This document shows, in pieces, positions 8,470-16,349 of a DNA stretch of 64,000 nucleotides. A program made the translations under genes and the position numbers. The notes beneath the pieces are model-generated. The model was not told the DNA's origin and searched no databases. It saw only the letters and a program-made list of their open reading frames with translations. Numbering within the stretch: position 1 is the stretch's first letter; each line of letters starts with the position of its first letter. Where the stretch lies: the NCBI RefSeq assembly GCF_003925875.1, contig NZ_AP019309.1, positions 62,001-126,000 on the forward strand, read 5' to 3'. This DNA is from Intestinibaculum porci (GTDB lineage Bacteria; Bacillota_I; Bacilli_A; Erysipelotrichales; Coprobacillaceae).

Positions 8470-9063
8470 ATGTCTAATACAATTGATTACTATAATAAAA
8501 ATGCGGATGCATTTGCGAAAGAAACACAGTCACTTGATTTTAGTGTGACGCAGGAGAAATTTCTGTCTTATCTTAAAGAAGGAGATCTTATTCTTGATTT
8601 TGGCTGCGGAGCAGGTCGTGATACGAAGTATTTCCTTGATCATGGGTATCGCGTTGAAGCCATGGATGGATCAGAGGCATTATGTAAGATTGCCAGCCGT
8701 TATACAGGGATTGAAGTGAAACATATGTATTTTGAAGAACTTGAGGAAAGCAGGAAATATGATGGGATCTGGGCCTGTTCATCCATTCTTCATTTGCCTT
8801 ATGATGCACTTGTTGAGGTTTTAAAGAAAATGCAGAAGGCTTTAAAGCCTTCAGGCATCATCTATACGTCTTTTAAATATGGCGATTTTGCAGGAGAAAG
8901 ACATGGCCGTTATTTCATGAACTTTACTCAAGCTTCATTTGCATCGTTACTAAGTCAAGTGGGGGGATTGACAGTTATTGAAGAGTGGATCACTGGTGAT
9001 GTGCGCCATGATCGCGAAGATGAAAGATGGCTGAATGTTTTATTAAGGAGATCACAATCATGA
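8470..9063 (+). CDS. Class I SAM-dependent methyltransferase
   Basis: This 197-residue Rossmann methyltransferase carries motif I as LDFGCGAGRDTKYF, the acidic residue closing motif II as VEAMDGSEALC, and motif IV as WACSSILHLP. The spacing resembles the small TehB/UbiE-type enzymes that methylate metabolites or metalloid ions. The substrate cannot be named. An AGGAGGG site precedes the ATG. Its stop overlaps the start of the thioredoxin-like gene (ATGA), so the two are co-translated. A broken copy of the same gene pair lies at 6777-7205, showing that the pair travels as a unit. Confidence 0.85.
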   Translation: MSNTIDYYNKNADAFAKETQSLDFSVTQEKFLSYLKEGDLILDFGCGAGRDTKYFLDHGYRVEAMDGSEALCKIASRYTGIEVKHMYFEELEESRKYDGIWACSSILHLPYDALVEVLKKMQKALKPSGIIYTSFKYGDFAGERHGRYFMNFTQASFASLLSQVGGLTVIEEWITGDVRHDREDERWLNVLLRRSQS

Positions 9064-9341
9064 ATACACATCAGATTGATCTTACACTTTTTAGCTCAGA
9101 AAGCTGTACGCCTTGTCAGGCACTTAAGCATCGTCTTTCTTTATGGCATCAGGATCACAAAAATCTATTGGTTCACTTTATTTCTATTGATGAGAAAAAG
9201 GATGTCGCCGCTAAGTATGGAGTGCTGTCAGCACCGACGATCATCGTCTTCATTGATGGTCAGGAAGCTATTCGTGCTGCGGGCTATTTTAGTTTAGACG
9301 AGTTGCTTCAAAAAGTGGAACGCTATGAATCTTTGTTCTAA
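9060..9341 (+). CDS. Thioredoxin-like protein with CTPC motif
   Basis: This 93-residue thioredoxin-fold protein has the active-site-like FSSESCTPCQALKHRL and the cis-proline segment VLSAPTIIVFIDGQEA. CTPC replaces the common CGPC. No signal peptide is present, so it should act in the cytoplasm as a small disulfide reductase. The start at 9060 overlaps the methyltransferase stop and has AAGGAG upstream. Its fixed pairing with the methyltransferase suggests a shared substrate or redox support, which is inference. Confidence 0.82.
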   Translation: MNTHQIDLTLFSSESCTPCQALKHRLSLWHQDHKNLLVHFISIDEKKDVAAKYGVLSAPTIIVFIDGQEAIRAAGYFSLDELLQKVERYESLF

Positions 9342-9404
9342 AAGCCTCTGTTCACCTATATTATTTGCAGCTATAATATATCTGTAAATACGAGGAGGAA
9401 TGCT

Positions 9405-9791
9405 ATGAAGGTTATTAAAGTTGTCGCCGCAATTATTCATGAGGATCATAAGATCCTTATAGCGAAAAGAAATTATGGAGAATTTGATGGATTGTTTGAA
9501 TTTCCGGGAGGAAAAGTTGAACCCGGGGAAACAGGAGAAGAAGCGATTGTTAGAGAAATTCAGGAAGAAATGCATGTCGACATTGCGGTGGAACGTTTCT
9601 ATACCAATGTCCAGTATGACTATCCGACATTTCATTTGGACATGGACTGCTATTTATGTCATTTAGAAGATCACCATCTGAAATTAGATGCGCATAGTGA
9701 AGTGAAATGGATTGATCACGATGATCCGTCCATCAAATGGTGTCCAGCGGATACCTTCGTGATCAATACGTTGATTGAGCGAGGGTTCTAA
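9405..9791 (+). CDS. NUDIX hydrolase, MutT-like
   Basis: This 128-residue protein carries a full NUDIX box (GGKVEPGETGEEAIVREIQE followed by E) and the MutT-type opening KVVAAIIHEDHKILIAKRN. It would hydrolyse a nucleoside diphosphate-linked substrate, most likely oxidised dNTPs such as 8-oxo-dGTP, by analogy with MutT. GGAGG precedes the ATG. Its stop is only 1 bp before the start of the helicase gene, and the helicase ribosome site lies inside it, so the two are translationally linked. Confidence 0.9.
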   Translation: MKVIKVVAAIIHEDHKILIAKRNYGEFDGLFEFPGGKVEPGETGEEAIVREIQEEMHVDIAVERFYTNVQYDYPTFHLDMDCYLCHLEDHHLKLDAHSEVKWIDHDDPSIKWCPADTFVINTLIERGF

Positions 9792-9792
9792 G

Positions 9793-12660
9793 ATGGAAGA
9801 GTTAACGAAAGCGATTCATACCAGTCTGATTGATCGCACCATTCCTTCGAATATGAAGTATCGTCCACGTTTATTAGTCAATAATGAACGATTAGGGATG
9901 CAGATGTTGAAGGAATTAGAGAATCATCTCAATGCCTGTGAAACCTTTGACTTTTCCGTGGCCTTTATTGCGAAATCAGGATTAGCAGTTTTAAAACAGA
10001 CGCTCTTTGATTTGGAAAATAAAGGGGTCAAAGGCCGACTGATTACTTCAACGTATTTAGGATTTAATAGTCCAGAGATGTTTGCTGAACTATTAAAGTT
10101 TTCGAATCTTGAAGTGCGCTTATTTGAAGATGAACATGCCGGCTTTCATCCCAAGGGTTATTTATTTAAAGAGCAGGGGTTATACAATGTTATTGTTGGC
10201 AGTTCTAACTTAACCCAAAGCGCTTTGCAGACAAATAAAGAATGGAATCTTTTTCTCACCGCCACGGAGAATGGAGAAATCGTTGATGAAGTGCGTGAGG
10301 CTTTTGAAAAACAATGGCAGTCTGCCATTGTTTTAACGAAGGAATGGATTGCGGAATATAAGGAAACCTATATTCCTCAGACCATTGTGCACGAAGTAAT
10401 GCAAAGAGGGATTACACCCAATAAGATGCAGAAAGAAGCCTTAGATTCTTTACGTTTATTACGAGAAAAAGGAAAAGATAAGGCTTTGTTAATCAGTGCG
10501 ACAGGAACTGGAAAAACATTCTTATCCGCTTTTGATGTGGCGGCGTATCAGCCTAAGCGGATGTTATTTGTCGTCCATCGGGAAAACATCGCGAGAGCGG
10601 CCATGCGGACTTTTAAACGGGTGATCAAAGATAAAACGATGGGGATGTTTACTGGTCATGAGAAAGATCTTCAGGCGGATTATCTTTTTACCACTGTGCA
10701 GACAATTGCCAAACCAGAATACTATGAGCAGTTTCGTAAAAGTACTTTTGATTATATAGTCATCGATGAAGTCCATCGGGCCGGGGCACCAACTTACCAG
10801 CGTCTGATGTCTTACTTTAAACCAGAATTCTTATTAGGGATGACGGCCACCCCAGAGCGTAGTGATGACTTTGATATTTATCAGTTATTTGATTACAACA
10901 TTGCATATGAAATACGGTTATCGCAGGCGATGGAATATGATTTATTATGTCCTTTCCATTATTATGGGATTACTGATCTGATGATTGATCATCAGATCAT
11001 CGATGATCATACGCAGTTTAATGATTTAGTCGCTGATGTCCGCGTGGATTATATTATTGAGAAAATCGAGCAGTATGGTCATTGCGGCGATCAGGTGAAA
11101 GGTCTTATTTTCTGCAGCCGCACCAAAGAAGCGAGAACGTTATCAGAGCTATTTAATCAGCGTGGTTATCGGACCACCGCTTTAACGGGGGAAGACAGCG
11201 AGGAAAGACGCCAGCAGGCAATGGATGACTTAGAATCAGGTCAATTACAATATATCTTTACCGTGGATATCTTCAACGAAGGGATTGATATTCCCGCGGT
11301 GAATCAGGTGGTGATGTTAAGAGCGACAGAGTCCGCGATTATCTTTATCCAGCAGCTTGGACGAGGTTTACGTAAATATCCGCATAAAGATTACGTTGTG
11401 GTATTAGATTTCATCGGCAACTATGAAAAGAACTATCTGATTCCTATTGCCTTAAGTGGCGTTCGTTCTGGTAATAAAGATGATTTGCGTCACTTTGTGA
11501 TGGAAGGATCAACGATTGTCCCTGGCTGTTCCACCATTCACTTTGATGCTATCACCAAAGAAAGAATCTTCAAAGCGATTGATCAGGTCAACTTCTCAGT
11601 GGTAAGAGTCATTAAAGAAGCCTATAAGCAGTTAAAGAGTAAATTAGGGCATATCCCATCATTAAGAGACTTTGATACTTATGAATCGATTGATCCTTTA
11701 CTGATCTTTCAAAACAAAAGCTTAGGCTGTTATCATGTCTTCTTAAAGAAGTATGAGAAAGACTATACCATTGATTTTGATCAGGATCAGGTCAATGATC
11801 TTATCTATATTTCCCGCAGCTTAGCAGCGGGGAAACGGGTTCATGAATTAGAAGCGATTAAGATTGCCATTGAAGATCATGATCATGTCATGCAAAGACT
11901 CAAAGAAACGCTTAAAGATCAGTATGATATTTCCATGACACATTATAGTTATGACACGATTATTAATACCCTGACTCAAAGATTTACGACGGGAACGGGC
12001 GCAAATACTTATAAATCCAGCATCTTCATCGATGAAGATCAGGGGGATTACCGTATCTCTCGTCATTTTCTTGAAGAACTAGAAAATAAGGAGTTCAAGA
12101 AACAGGTTTTAGAACTGTTAGACTTTGGTATTCATCGCTATAAACAGAATTATGCGCATCATGAAAAAGACAGTGATTTGTGTCTCTATGCCAAATACAC
12201 CTATGATGATGTCTGTCGTCTGTTAAACTGGCATCAGAGCGTTGTTCCTTTGAATATTGGGGGCTATAAGTATGATGAGCGCACCAATACCTTCCCCGTC
12301 TTTATCAACTATGATAAAGAAGAGGATATCTCCGATACAACGAAGTATGAAGATCACCTGATTGATCAGGAAACTTTAGTCGCTTACTCCAAAAGCGGTC
12401 GTTCTCTGGCTTCTGAAGAAGTCAGAAAGGTGTATGATGAAGCCCATTCCCATATCCAGGTTCATTTATTCATGCGTAAGAATAAGGATGATGAAACCGC
12501 TAAGGAATTCTATTATTTAGGGCGGATGCATGCCTTTGGGACACCGCAGGAAGAGATTATGCCGCAAACGCAAAAGAGTGTTGTCAAACTGTTTTATAAG
12601 CTAGAAAAACCAATTAGAAAAGATTTATACGATTATATCACCAGCAGTGTTTCTATTTAA
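9793..12660 (+). CDS. PLD-like / superfamily II helicase / DUF3427 protein
   Basis: This 955-residue multidomain protein begins with a phospholipase-D-type nuclease-like domain, with FHPKGYLF at about residue 117 and VGSSNLTQSAL 20 residues later. The SF2 helicase core follows: Walker A SATGTGKT at about residue 234, DEVH near 323, MTATPERSDD, and motif VI QLGRGLRK. A C-terminal DUF3427-type region completes it. Such proteins are usually found alone or in defence and repair contexts. The first HxK half of the PLD signature is visible; a second catalytic half is not obvious, so nuclease activity may need dimerisation or may be absent. The NUDIX gene immediately upstream suggests coupling to nucleotide damage, which is inference. 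Confidence 0.88.
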   Translation: MEELTKAIHTSLIDRTIPSNMKYRPRLLVNNERLGMQMLKELENHLNACETFDFSVAFIAKSGLAVLKQTLFDLENKGVKGRLITSTYLGFNSPEMFAELLKFSNLEVRLFEDEHAGFHPKGYLFKEQGLYNVIVGSSNLTQSALQTNKEWNLFLTATENGEIVDEVREAFEKQWQSAIVLTKEWIAEYKETYIPQTIVHEVMQRGITPNKMQKEALDSLRLLREKGKDKALLISATGTGKTFLSAFDVAAYQPKRMLFVVHRENIARAAMRTFKRVIKDKTMGMFTGHEKDLQADYLFTTVQTIAKPEYYEQFRKSTFDYIVIDEVHRAGAPTYQRLMSYFKPEFLLGMTATPERSDDFDIYQLFDYNIAYEIRLSQAMEYDLLCPFHYYGITDLMIDHQIIDDHTQFNDLVADVRVDYIIEKIEQYGHCGDQVKGLIFCSRTKEARTLSELFNQRGYRTTALTGEDSEERRQQAMDDLESGQLQYIFTVDIFNEGIDIPAVNQVVMLRATESAIIFIQQLGRGLRKYPHKDYVVVLDFIGNYEKNYLIPIALSGVRSGNKDDLRHFVMEGSTIVPGCSTIHFDAITKERIFKAIDQVNFSVVRVIKEAYKQLKSKLGHIPSLRDFDTYESIDPLLIFQNKSLGCYHVFLKKYEKDYTIDFDQDQVNDLIYISRSLAAGKRVHELEAIKIAIEDHDHVMQRLKETLKDQYDISMTHYSYDTIINTLTQRFTTGTGANTYKSSIFIDEDQGDYRISRHFLEELENKEFKKQVLELLDFGIHRYKQNYAHHEKDSDLCLYAKYTYDDVCRLLNWHQSVVPLNIGGYKYDERTNTFPVFINYDKEEDISDTTKYEDHLIDQETLVAYSKSGRSLASEEVRKVYDEAHSHIQVHLFMRKNKDDETAKEFYYLGRMHAFGTPQEEIMPQTQKSVVKLFYKLEKPIRKDLYDYITSSVSI

Positions 12661-12663
12661 AAT

Positions 12664-12765
12664 AAGCAGAAGTCTTCTCTTAATTTAAAGTAGAGCTGTA
12701 AAAAAGTATGCTATAATGGTTATGTAAGTTTAAAAAAGCAGAAGACTTCTGAAAATTTAAAGTAG
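12664..12765 (+). repeat. Pair of 30-bp direct repeats around an extended -10 promoter; possible small RNA
   Basis: Repeats at 12664-12693 and 12736-12765 both begin AAGCAGAAG and end AATTTAAAGTAG, and match at 26 of 30 positions. Between them is TGCTATAAT (12709-12717), an extended -10 with no clear -35. Transcription from it would start near 12723 and meet the hairpin at 12760-12786, giving an RNA of about 65 nt made mostly of the second repeat plus the hairpin. The transcript is inferred, not shown. Confidence 0.45.
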
Positions 12766-12786
12766 CGAGAGCATCTCCCGCTACTT
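12760..12786. terminator. Bidirectional terminator between helicase and XRE genes
   Basis: AAGTAGCG / CGCTACTT stem with inner pairs GAG/CTC, flanked by AT-rich sequence. It overlaps the stop of the reverse-strand XRE gene. Confidence 0.7.
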
Positions 12787-13284
12787 ATTTAATTGCGCTA
12801 AAATTTCTTTATACTTCTCCTGATTGATTTCCCCATTAGCGAGGGTTTGATTGACCCATAACTTGAGGGTATCTACTAAAATAGAAATACGATCTAACTG
12901 ACTTTGAATCTTCGCAAAATCTTCAATTTCATCATCCGTAATCTTTCCATCAGCGGTGATTTCAATCAGACGATTCTTCTTCTCATCCATTGCATTCAGA
13001 CTCGCTAACATATTTAAGACAATATCAGATAACTGGCTGATCTTTAATGCCGGAACTTCCTGCTTGCCAATTGCACATTCATGGGCACAGTAATAATTAC
13101 ATAAATCGGGGCGTTTATAGGCAGCGGCCATTTCTAAGATATCTTCTGGTGTGACATTGACTTTATCCTTTTCAATCCGGGCTAAACGATCTTCAGAGAT
13201 CGTATCCATCAGGGCACTGGCTTTAGCCTGGGTCATGCCGGCTTTTTTACGTGCATCGGCATAGATATTCTTGTTTTGTTCCAT
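12781..13284 (-). CDS. XRE-family transcriptional regulator with cysteine cluster
   Basis: This 167-residue protein has an N-terminal Cro/C1 helix-turn-helix (ARKKAGMTQAKASALMDTIS ... RLARIEKDK). It continues with a cysteine-rich segment CNYYCAHEC that could bind zinc or an iron-sulfur centre, and a helical C-terminal part. The start at 13284 follows GGAGG; a longer frame to 13335 runs through the promoter region and is rejected. A TATAAT box on this strand lies at 13312-13307. It is divergent from the small envelope operon at 13442, making it a candidate regulator of the module at 13338. That link is inference. Confidence 0.8.
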   Translation of the reverse strand: MEQNKNIYADARKKAGMTQAKASALMDTISEDRLARIEKDKVNVTPEDILEMAAAYKRPDLCNYYCAHECAIGKQEVPALKISQLSDIVLNMLASLNAMDEKKNRLIEITADGKITDDEIEDFAKIQSQLDRISILVDTLKLWVNQTLANGEINQEKYKEILAQLNK

Positions 13285-13337
13285 GGTATTCCTCCAATTG
13301 CCTTCATTATAATATGTTTCGGTAAGACCTGACAAGC

Positions 13338-13416
13338 TTTCCGCGTATCAGCGCGGAAAAGCATCCAAAAGTCGCATTTTGCACCCTGTCATTACCACAA
13401 GCTTTCTCGTACAATA
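13338..13416 (+). promoter_or_regulatory. Upstream module shared with the telA operon (copy A)
   Basis: An 8-bp perfect inverted repeat TTTCCGCG / CGCGGAAA (13338-13359) is followed by AT, AAAA and TCGCA blocks and then GTACAATA (13409-13416) as a likely -10. The same layout with identical spacing (63 bp from CGGAAAA to the end of GTACAATA) occurs at 29190-29267 before telA. No consensus -35 is visible. Confidence 0.65.
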
Positions 13417-13441
13417 AACGTGTAATCAAGAGGTGATGAAC

Positions 13442-13552
13442 ATGAGTATTCAAGAAAGAATAGCCTTATGTCTGTTATTAGAAAAGGTCAATAATGATAA
13501 AAACTGGTGTCGCGATCAAGGAATCAGCGATGCTTCCTATATGAAAGAGTAG
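13442..13552 (+). CDS. Small protein, 36 residues
   Basis: A short reading frame starts at ATG 13442 after AAGAGGTGATG. It encodes a soluble, helix-prone peptide beginning MSIQERIALCLLLEKV and ending DASYMKE. It is the first gene after the shared promoter module, and its stop lies 9 bp before the next start, as expected for an operon leader gene. Function is unknown. Its good ribosome site and position argue that it is real despite its length. Confidence 0.55.
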   Translation: MSIQERIALCLLLEKVNNDKNWCRDQGISDASYMKE

Positions 13553-13561
13553 GTGAGTGAT

Positions 13562-13780
13562 ATGCTTACATTATTATTAGGTTTGGTCGTCTTCTTCCTG
13601 TTATTAAAGGTAGTGGGCTGGATATTTGTCAGCTTCTTTAGCTTAGGCGGCTTTGTTTTAAAAGGGTTAATAACCGTGATCTTAGGGATCATTGGTTTTG
13701 TCTTATTATTTTCCGTGGTGGGCTTTTTAGCGGTGCTGATTGTCCCTGTCGGATTGTTATTTTTAGCCGGGAGTGATTAA
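13562..13780 (+). CDS. Small integral membrane protein
   Basis: This 72-residue protein consists almost entirely of two to three hydrophobic helices (LTLLLGLVVFFLLLKVVGWI and GFVLLFSVVGFLAVLIVPVG) with almost no charged residues. GTG 13553 is an alternative start, but ATG 13562 has better spacing from the GGTG upstream. Placed between a tiny gene and a helical cytosolic protein, it resembles the small membrane parts of envelope-stress (Lia/Psp-type) operons. This is an analogy, not a family match. Confidence 0.6.
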   Translation: MLTLLLGLVVFFLLLKVVGWIFVSFFSLGGFVLKGLITVILGIIGFVLLFSVVGFLAVLIVPVGLLFLAGSD

Positions 13781-13781
13781 T

Positions 13782-14201
13782 ATGAATACATTAGCGTACA
13801 GACGAGAAATTGATGAAGCAGTGGATGCGGCCAACTATGCCATAAAATGTTTAAGAAAGGCCCATGATGAATTAAATGGAGCCAAAAACTGGGGGATTGT
13901 TGATATATTAGGCGGCGGCATGCTGACAACGTTCTTAAAGAGAAATAAAATGAATAATGCGGAAAGCGATATTGCTGAAGCGAAACGGGCCATGCAGGTT
14001 TTTCAGAAAGAGCTGTATGATGTGGACACTCGTTTCCAGCTAGATCTGAATACCAGTGATTTCCTCACTTTTGCAGATTATTTCTTTGATGGGGTCGTCG
14101 CGGATTTCTTAGTGCAGAGTCAAATCAAAAAGACGCAGCGAGAAATCTTACTCGCGATCAAAAAGATTGAAGAACTGCGGAATCAGTTGCTCGTCCTCTA
14201 G
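13782..14201 (+). CDS. Helical protein of unknown function, envelope-type operon
   Basis: The 139 residues are mostly amphipathic helix. A coiled-coil-like first half (EIDEAVDAANYAIKCLRKAH) is followed by a glycine-rich loop (DILGGGMLTTFLKR) and a second helical half ending KKIEELRNQLLVL. There is no signal peptide. The start at 13782 is 1 bp after the stop of the membrane protein gene. The family is not recognised. Its tight coupling to a small membrane protein suggests a peripheral partner at the membrane. Confidence 0.6.
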   Translation: MNTLAYRREIDEAVDAANYAIKCLRKAHDELNGAKNWGIVDILGGGMLTTFLKRNKMNNAESDIAEAKRAMQVFQKELYDVDTRFQLDLNTSDFLTFADYFFDGVVADFLVQSQIKKTQREILLAIKKIEELRNQLLVL

Positions 14202-14256
14202 GCGATAGGTGTACACCTGTCGCTTTTTCCTTTATAATGACAAGCGGAGGTTGTTT

Positions 14257-14820
14257 ATGAGTCAAATTATTAGAGTCGGTCTGAAAGATGGCAAGAAATA
14301 TCATATCCTAGGGATATGTGATGAGGCGATCATTATGAATCGTTATATTAAGAAAAACAGTGATGCCATTAAAAAAGAAGTCGTCCGTTTAGAAGAAACC
14401 TATCCTGAGGCCGTTGTTGTAGTTGGTTATGAATATACATTAGGTTATCATTTATGTAAGGAGCTGTTTTGTGAAGGTATTAAGACGGTTATCTTCACAA
14501 AAGAGTATCATGATTTAGAAAGTTTAACCAAAGATATTCTCAATACCAATCATGAAATCTATATTCCGAAAGATCAGGTTGAAGGAGCTTTAGGTCTCTT
14601 TCAGGTAGCGGATCAGTATTTGGCATCGATTGAAAAAAGTAAACAGGAAATCAAGAAGATGTTAGGTGTTCATGGCTATTACAAGGCGGATGAAGATCTT
14701 TTAAAGCAGGCCCATGAACATGAAGATATCATGGCGATTGCGGAAGAATTAGCCTGGATTGAAGGTCACTTAGAACGTCTTGATGAAATCAATAGAACAT
14801 TGTTAAAACAGAGTGTATAA
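14257..14820 (+). CDS. Conserved-looking cytosolic protein, unknown function
   Basis: The 187-residue soluble protein starts at ATG 14257 after AGCGGAGG; a longer frame to 14209 has no support. The middle holds a hydrophobic strand followed by a helix (AVVVVGYEYTLGYHLCKELF) that looks like a Rossmann-type or nucleotide-handling fold. The C-terminus is acidic and helical. It has its own terminator and probably its own promoter (TATAAT-like at 14233). I do not recognise the family. Confidence 0.6.
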   Translation: MSQIIRVGLKDGKKYHILGICDEAIIMNRYIKKNSDAIKKEVVRLEETYPEAVVVVGYEYTLGYHLCKELFCEGIKTVIFTKEYHDLESLTKDILNTNHEIYIPKDQVEGALGLFQVADQYLASIEKSKQEIKKMLGVHGYYKADEDLLKQAHEHEDIMAIAEELAWIEGHLERLDEINRTLLKQSV

Positions 14821-14833
14821 GCTCTGTTTTTTT
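14805..14833 (+). terminator. Terminator after the 14257 gene
   Basis: AAAACAGAG / CTCTGTTTT stem spanning the stop codon, then a T run. Confidence 0.85.
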
Positions 14834-14869
14834 ATAGCCTGATATACCTAATGAATATATCTATATAGA

Positions 14870-14898
14870 TTGACAATACTTAAAGATATAATTAGTAT
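14870..14898 (+). promoter_or_regulatory. Promoter of the SAM hydrolase-ECF operon
   Basis: TTGACA (14870-14875), 17 bp, TAGTAT (14893-14898). The operon start codon follows 33 bp later after GAGAGGAGAG. No S-box or other riboswitch fold was recognised in the short leader. Confidence 0.6.
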
Positions 14899-14930
14899 GT
14901 AGTAATCAAAGAAAGAGAGGAGAGAATCAT

Positions 14931-15770
14931 ATGAATGCACTTATTTTCCAGTCAGATTTTGGCTTAGGTGATGGCGCCGTGAATGCCATGTATGGCGTCG
15001 CTCACAGCGTCTCACCAGACTTATCCATTTATGATCTGACGCATGATATCACGCCATACGATATCTGGGAAGCCAGCTATCGTCTTGTCCAGAGTGTCAA
15101 TTACTGGAATCCTGGAACAGTTTTTGTATCCGTCGTTGATCCCGGCGTTGGCAGTGATCGCTTAAGCATCGTCGCCAAAACAAAAACGGGGCAATATATT
15201 GTCACACCGGATAATGGCACACTGACGCATTTAAAATTACGTTTAGGCATTGAAGAAGTACGGATTATTGATGAATCCATTAACCGCTTAGCGAACTCTG
15301 ATGAATCCTATACCTTCTATGGCCGTGATGTCTATGCTTATACCGGCGCCCGTTTAGCAGCTGGTGTGATCACTTTTGAAGAAGTAGGCCCATTAATGAA
15401 TGTCGAAGATATTATTGAATTACCAACCAAAGAACCTTCCTTAGAAGAAGGACAGGTTACCGGTGTCATTGATATCTTAGATGTCCGTTTTGGTTCGTTG
15501 TGGAGTAATATCCCTAAAGCTTTATTTAAACAGTTAGATATTCATTTTGGCGACCGTGTTGAAGTGACGATATCTAATGGCCATCGCACATTATTTAAAA
15601 ACACGATGATCTATGCCAAATCCTTTGCGGATGTCTACGTCGGGGAAGCTCTTGTCTATGTCAATTCATTAGACAATATGGCCGTAGCCATCAATCAGGG
15701 GAGCTTTGCCCGCGCCTATAATATCGGCACTGGTACGAACTGGCAGATCACATTAAAGAAAACGAAGTAA
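14931..15770 (+). CDS. SAM hydrolase, adenosine-forming (DUF62 / SAM hydroxide adenosyltransferase family)
   Basis: This 279-residue protein belongs to the fluorinase/chlorinase-like DUF62 family. Most bacterial members hydrolyse S-adenosylmethionine to adenosine and methionine. The N-terminal FQSDFGLGDGAVNAM carries the family's SDFG aspartate. VSVVDPGVGSDR and VTPDNGTLTHL are the other hallmark segments, and the beta-barrel domain follows from about residue 170. It leads an operon with a complete ECF transporter, so the imported compound is probably tied to methionine or adenosine salvage; this is inferred from context. Confidence 0.88.
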   Translation: MNALIFQSDFGLGDGAVNAMYGVAHSVSPDLSIYDLTHDITPYDIWEASYRLVQSVNYWNPGTVFVSVVDPGVGSDRLSIVAKTKTGQYIVTPDNGTLTHLKLRLGIEEVRIIDESINRLANSDESYTFYGRDVYAYTGARLAAGVITFEEVGPLMNVEDIIELPTKEPSLEEGQVTGVIDILDVRFGSLWSNIPKALFKQLDIHFGDRVEVTISNGHRTLFKNTMIYAKSFADVYVGEALVYVNSLDNMAVAINQGSFARAYNIGTGTNWQITLKKTK

Positions 15771-15791
15771 AATTCAAGGGGGAAAAGAAAT

Positions 15792-16349
15792 ATGAATAAG
15801 AAATTTGGTATTAAAGAAGTTGTGGCAGCGGGGATCGGTACAGCTTTATTTGTCGTTTTAACAACCGTCCAGATTCCATTAGGTTTTATTCCTAATACAG
15901 CACTGCAGCCACGTGTTGCGGTTTTAGCCTTCTTTGCGGCGGCCTTTGGACCGATTACTGGCGGTATTATTGGTTTATTAGGACATGCCTTAGGAGATGC
16001 ATTATTTTATGGTTCGGTCTGGTGGAGCTGGGTCTTTCCTGAAGCCTTATTTGGCATTGTCATTGGTTTATTCGCAAAACGTTTTGCGTTAAAAGAAGGC
16101 GGCTTCCATAAGAAGAACGTCATTTTGTTCAATGTTGTTCAGGTCATTGCCAGCGCTGTTGCCTGGGGCGTGTTAGCGCCTTTATTAGACATCCTGATTT
16201 ATGCTGAACCTGCTAATAAAGTATTTGTCCAGGGCGTATTTGCTGGTATTGGTGATATTATTGTTGTTGGTATTTTAGGCTCTTTATTAGCTTATGGCTA
16301 TTCAAAGACGGTTGGCAAATCTTCCAGCCTGGAAAGAGAAGATGATTAA
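15792..16349 (+). CDS. ECF transporter substrate-binding (S) component, UPF0397 family
   Basis: This 185-residue membrane protein has about five to six helices. It opens with KEVVAAGIGTALFVVLTTV and carries the FGPITGGIIGLLGHALGD segment and the WWSW motif that mark the UPF0397 family of S components. These capture a small vitamin-like substrate and dock on the EcfT/EcfA module. Earlier comparative work suggested a methionine-precursor role for this family in some Lactobacillales, which fits the SAM hydrolase next door. It overlaps the ATPase gene by one base (TAATG). Confidence 0.87.
   Translation: MNKKFGIKEVVAAGIGTALFVVLTTVQIPLGFIPNTALQPRVAVLAFFAAAFGPITGGIIGLLGHALGDALFYGSVWWSWVFPEALFGIVIGLFAKRFALKEGGFHKKNVILFNVVQVIASAVAWGVLAPLLDILIYAEPANKVFVQGVFAGIGDIIVVGILGSLLAYGYSKTVGKSSSLEREDD

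Noticed and set aside
9793-13284. A complete restriction or classical anti-phage island around the helicase
   Set aside because: No methylase, restriction nuclease or known defence partner is adjacent; only the NUDIX coupling is supported.
14257-14820. IS110-type transposase N-terminus
   Set aside because: A strand-helix stretch looked vaguely similar, but catalytic residues and length do not fit.
14821-14930. SAM riboswitch before the SAM hydrolase
   Set aside because: The leader is only about 35 nt from the likely start point and contains no S-box-like conserved segments or terminator.
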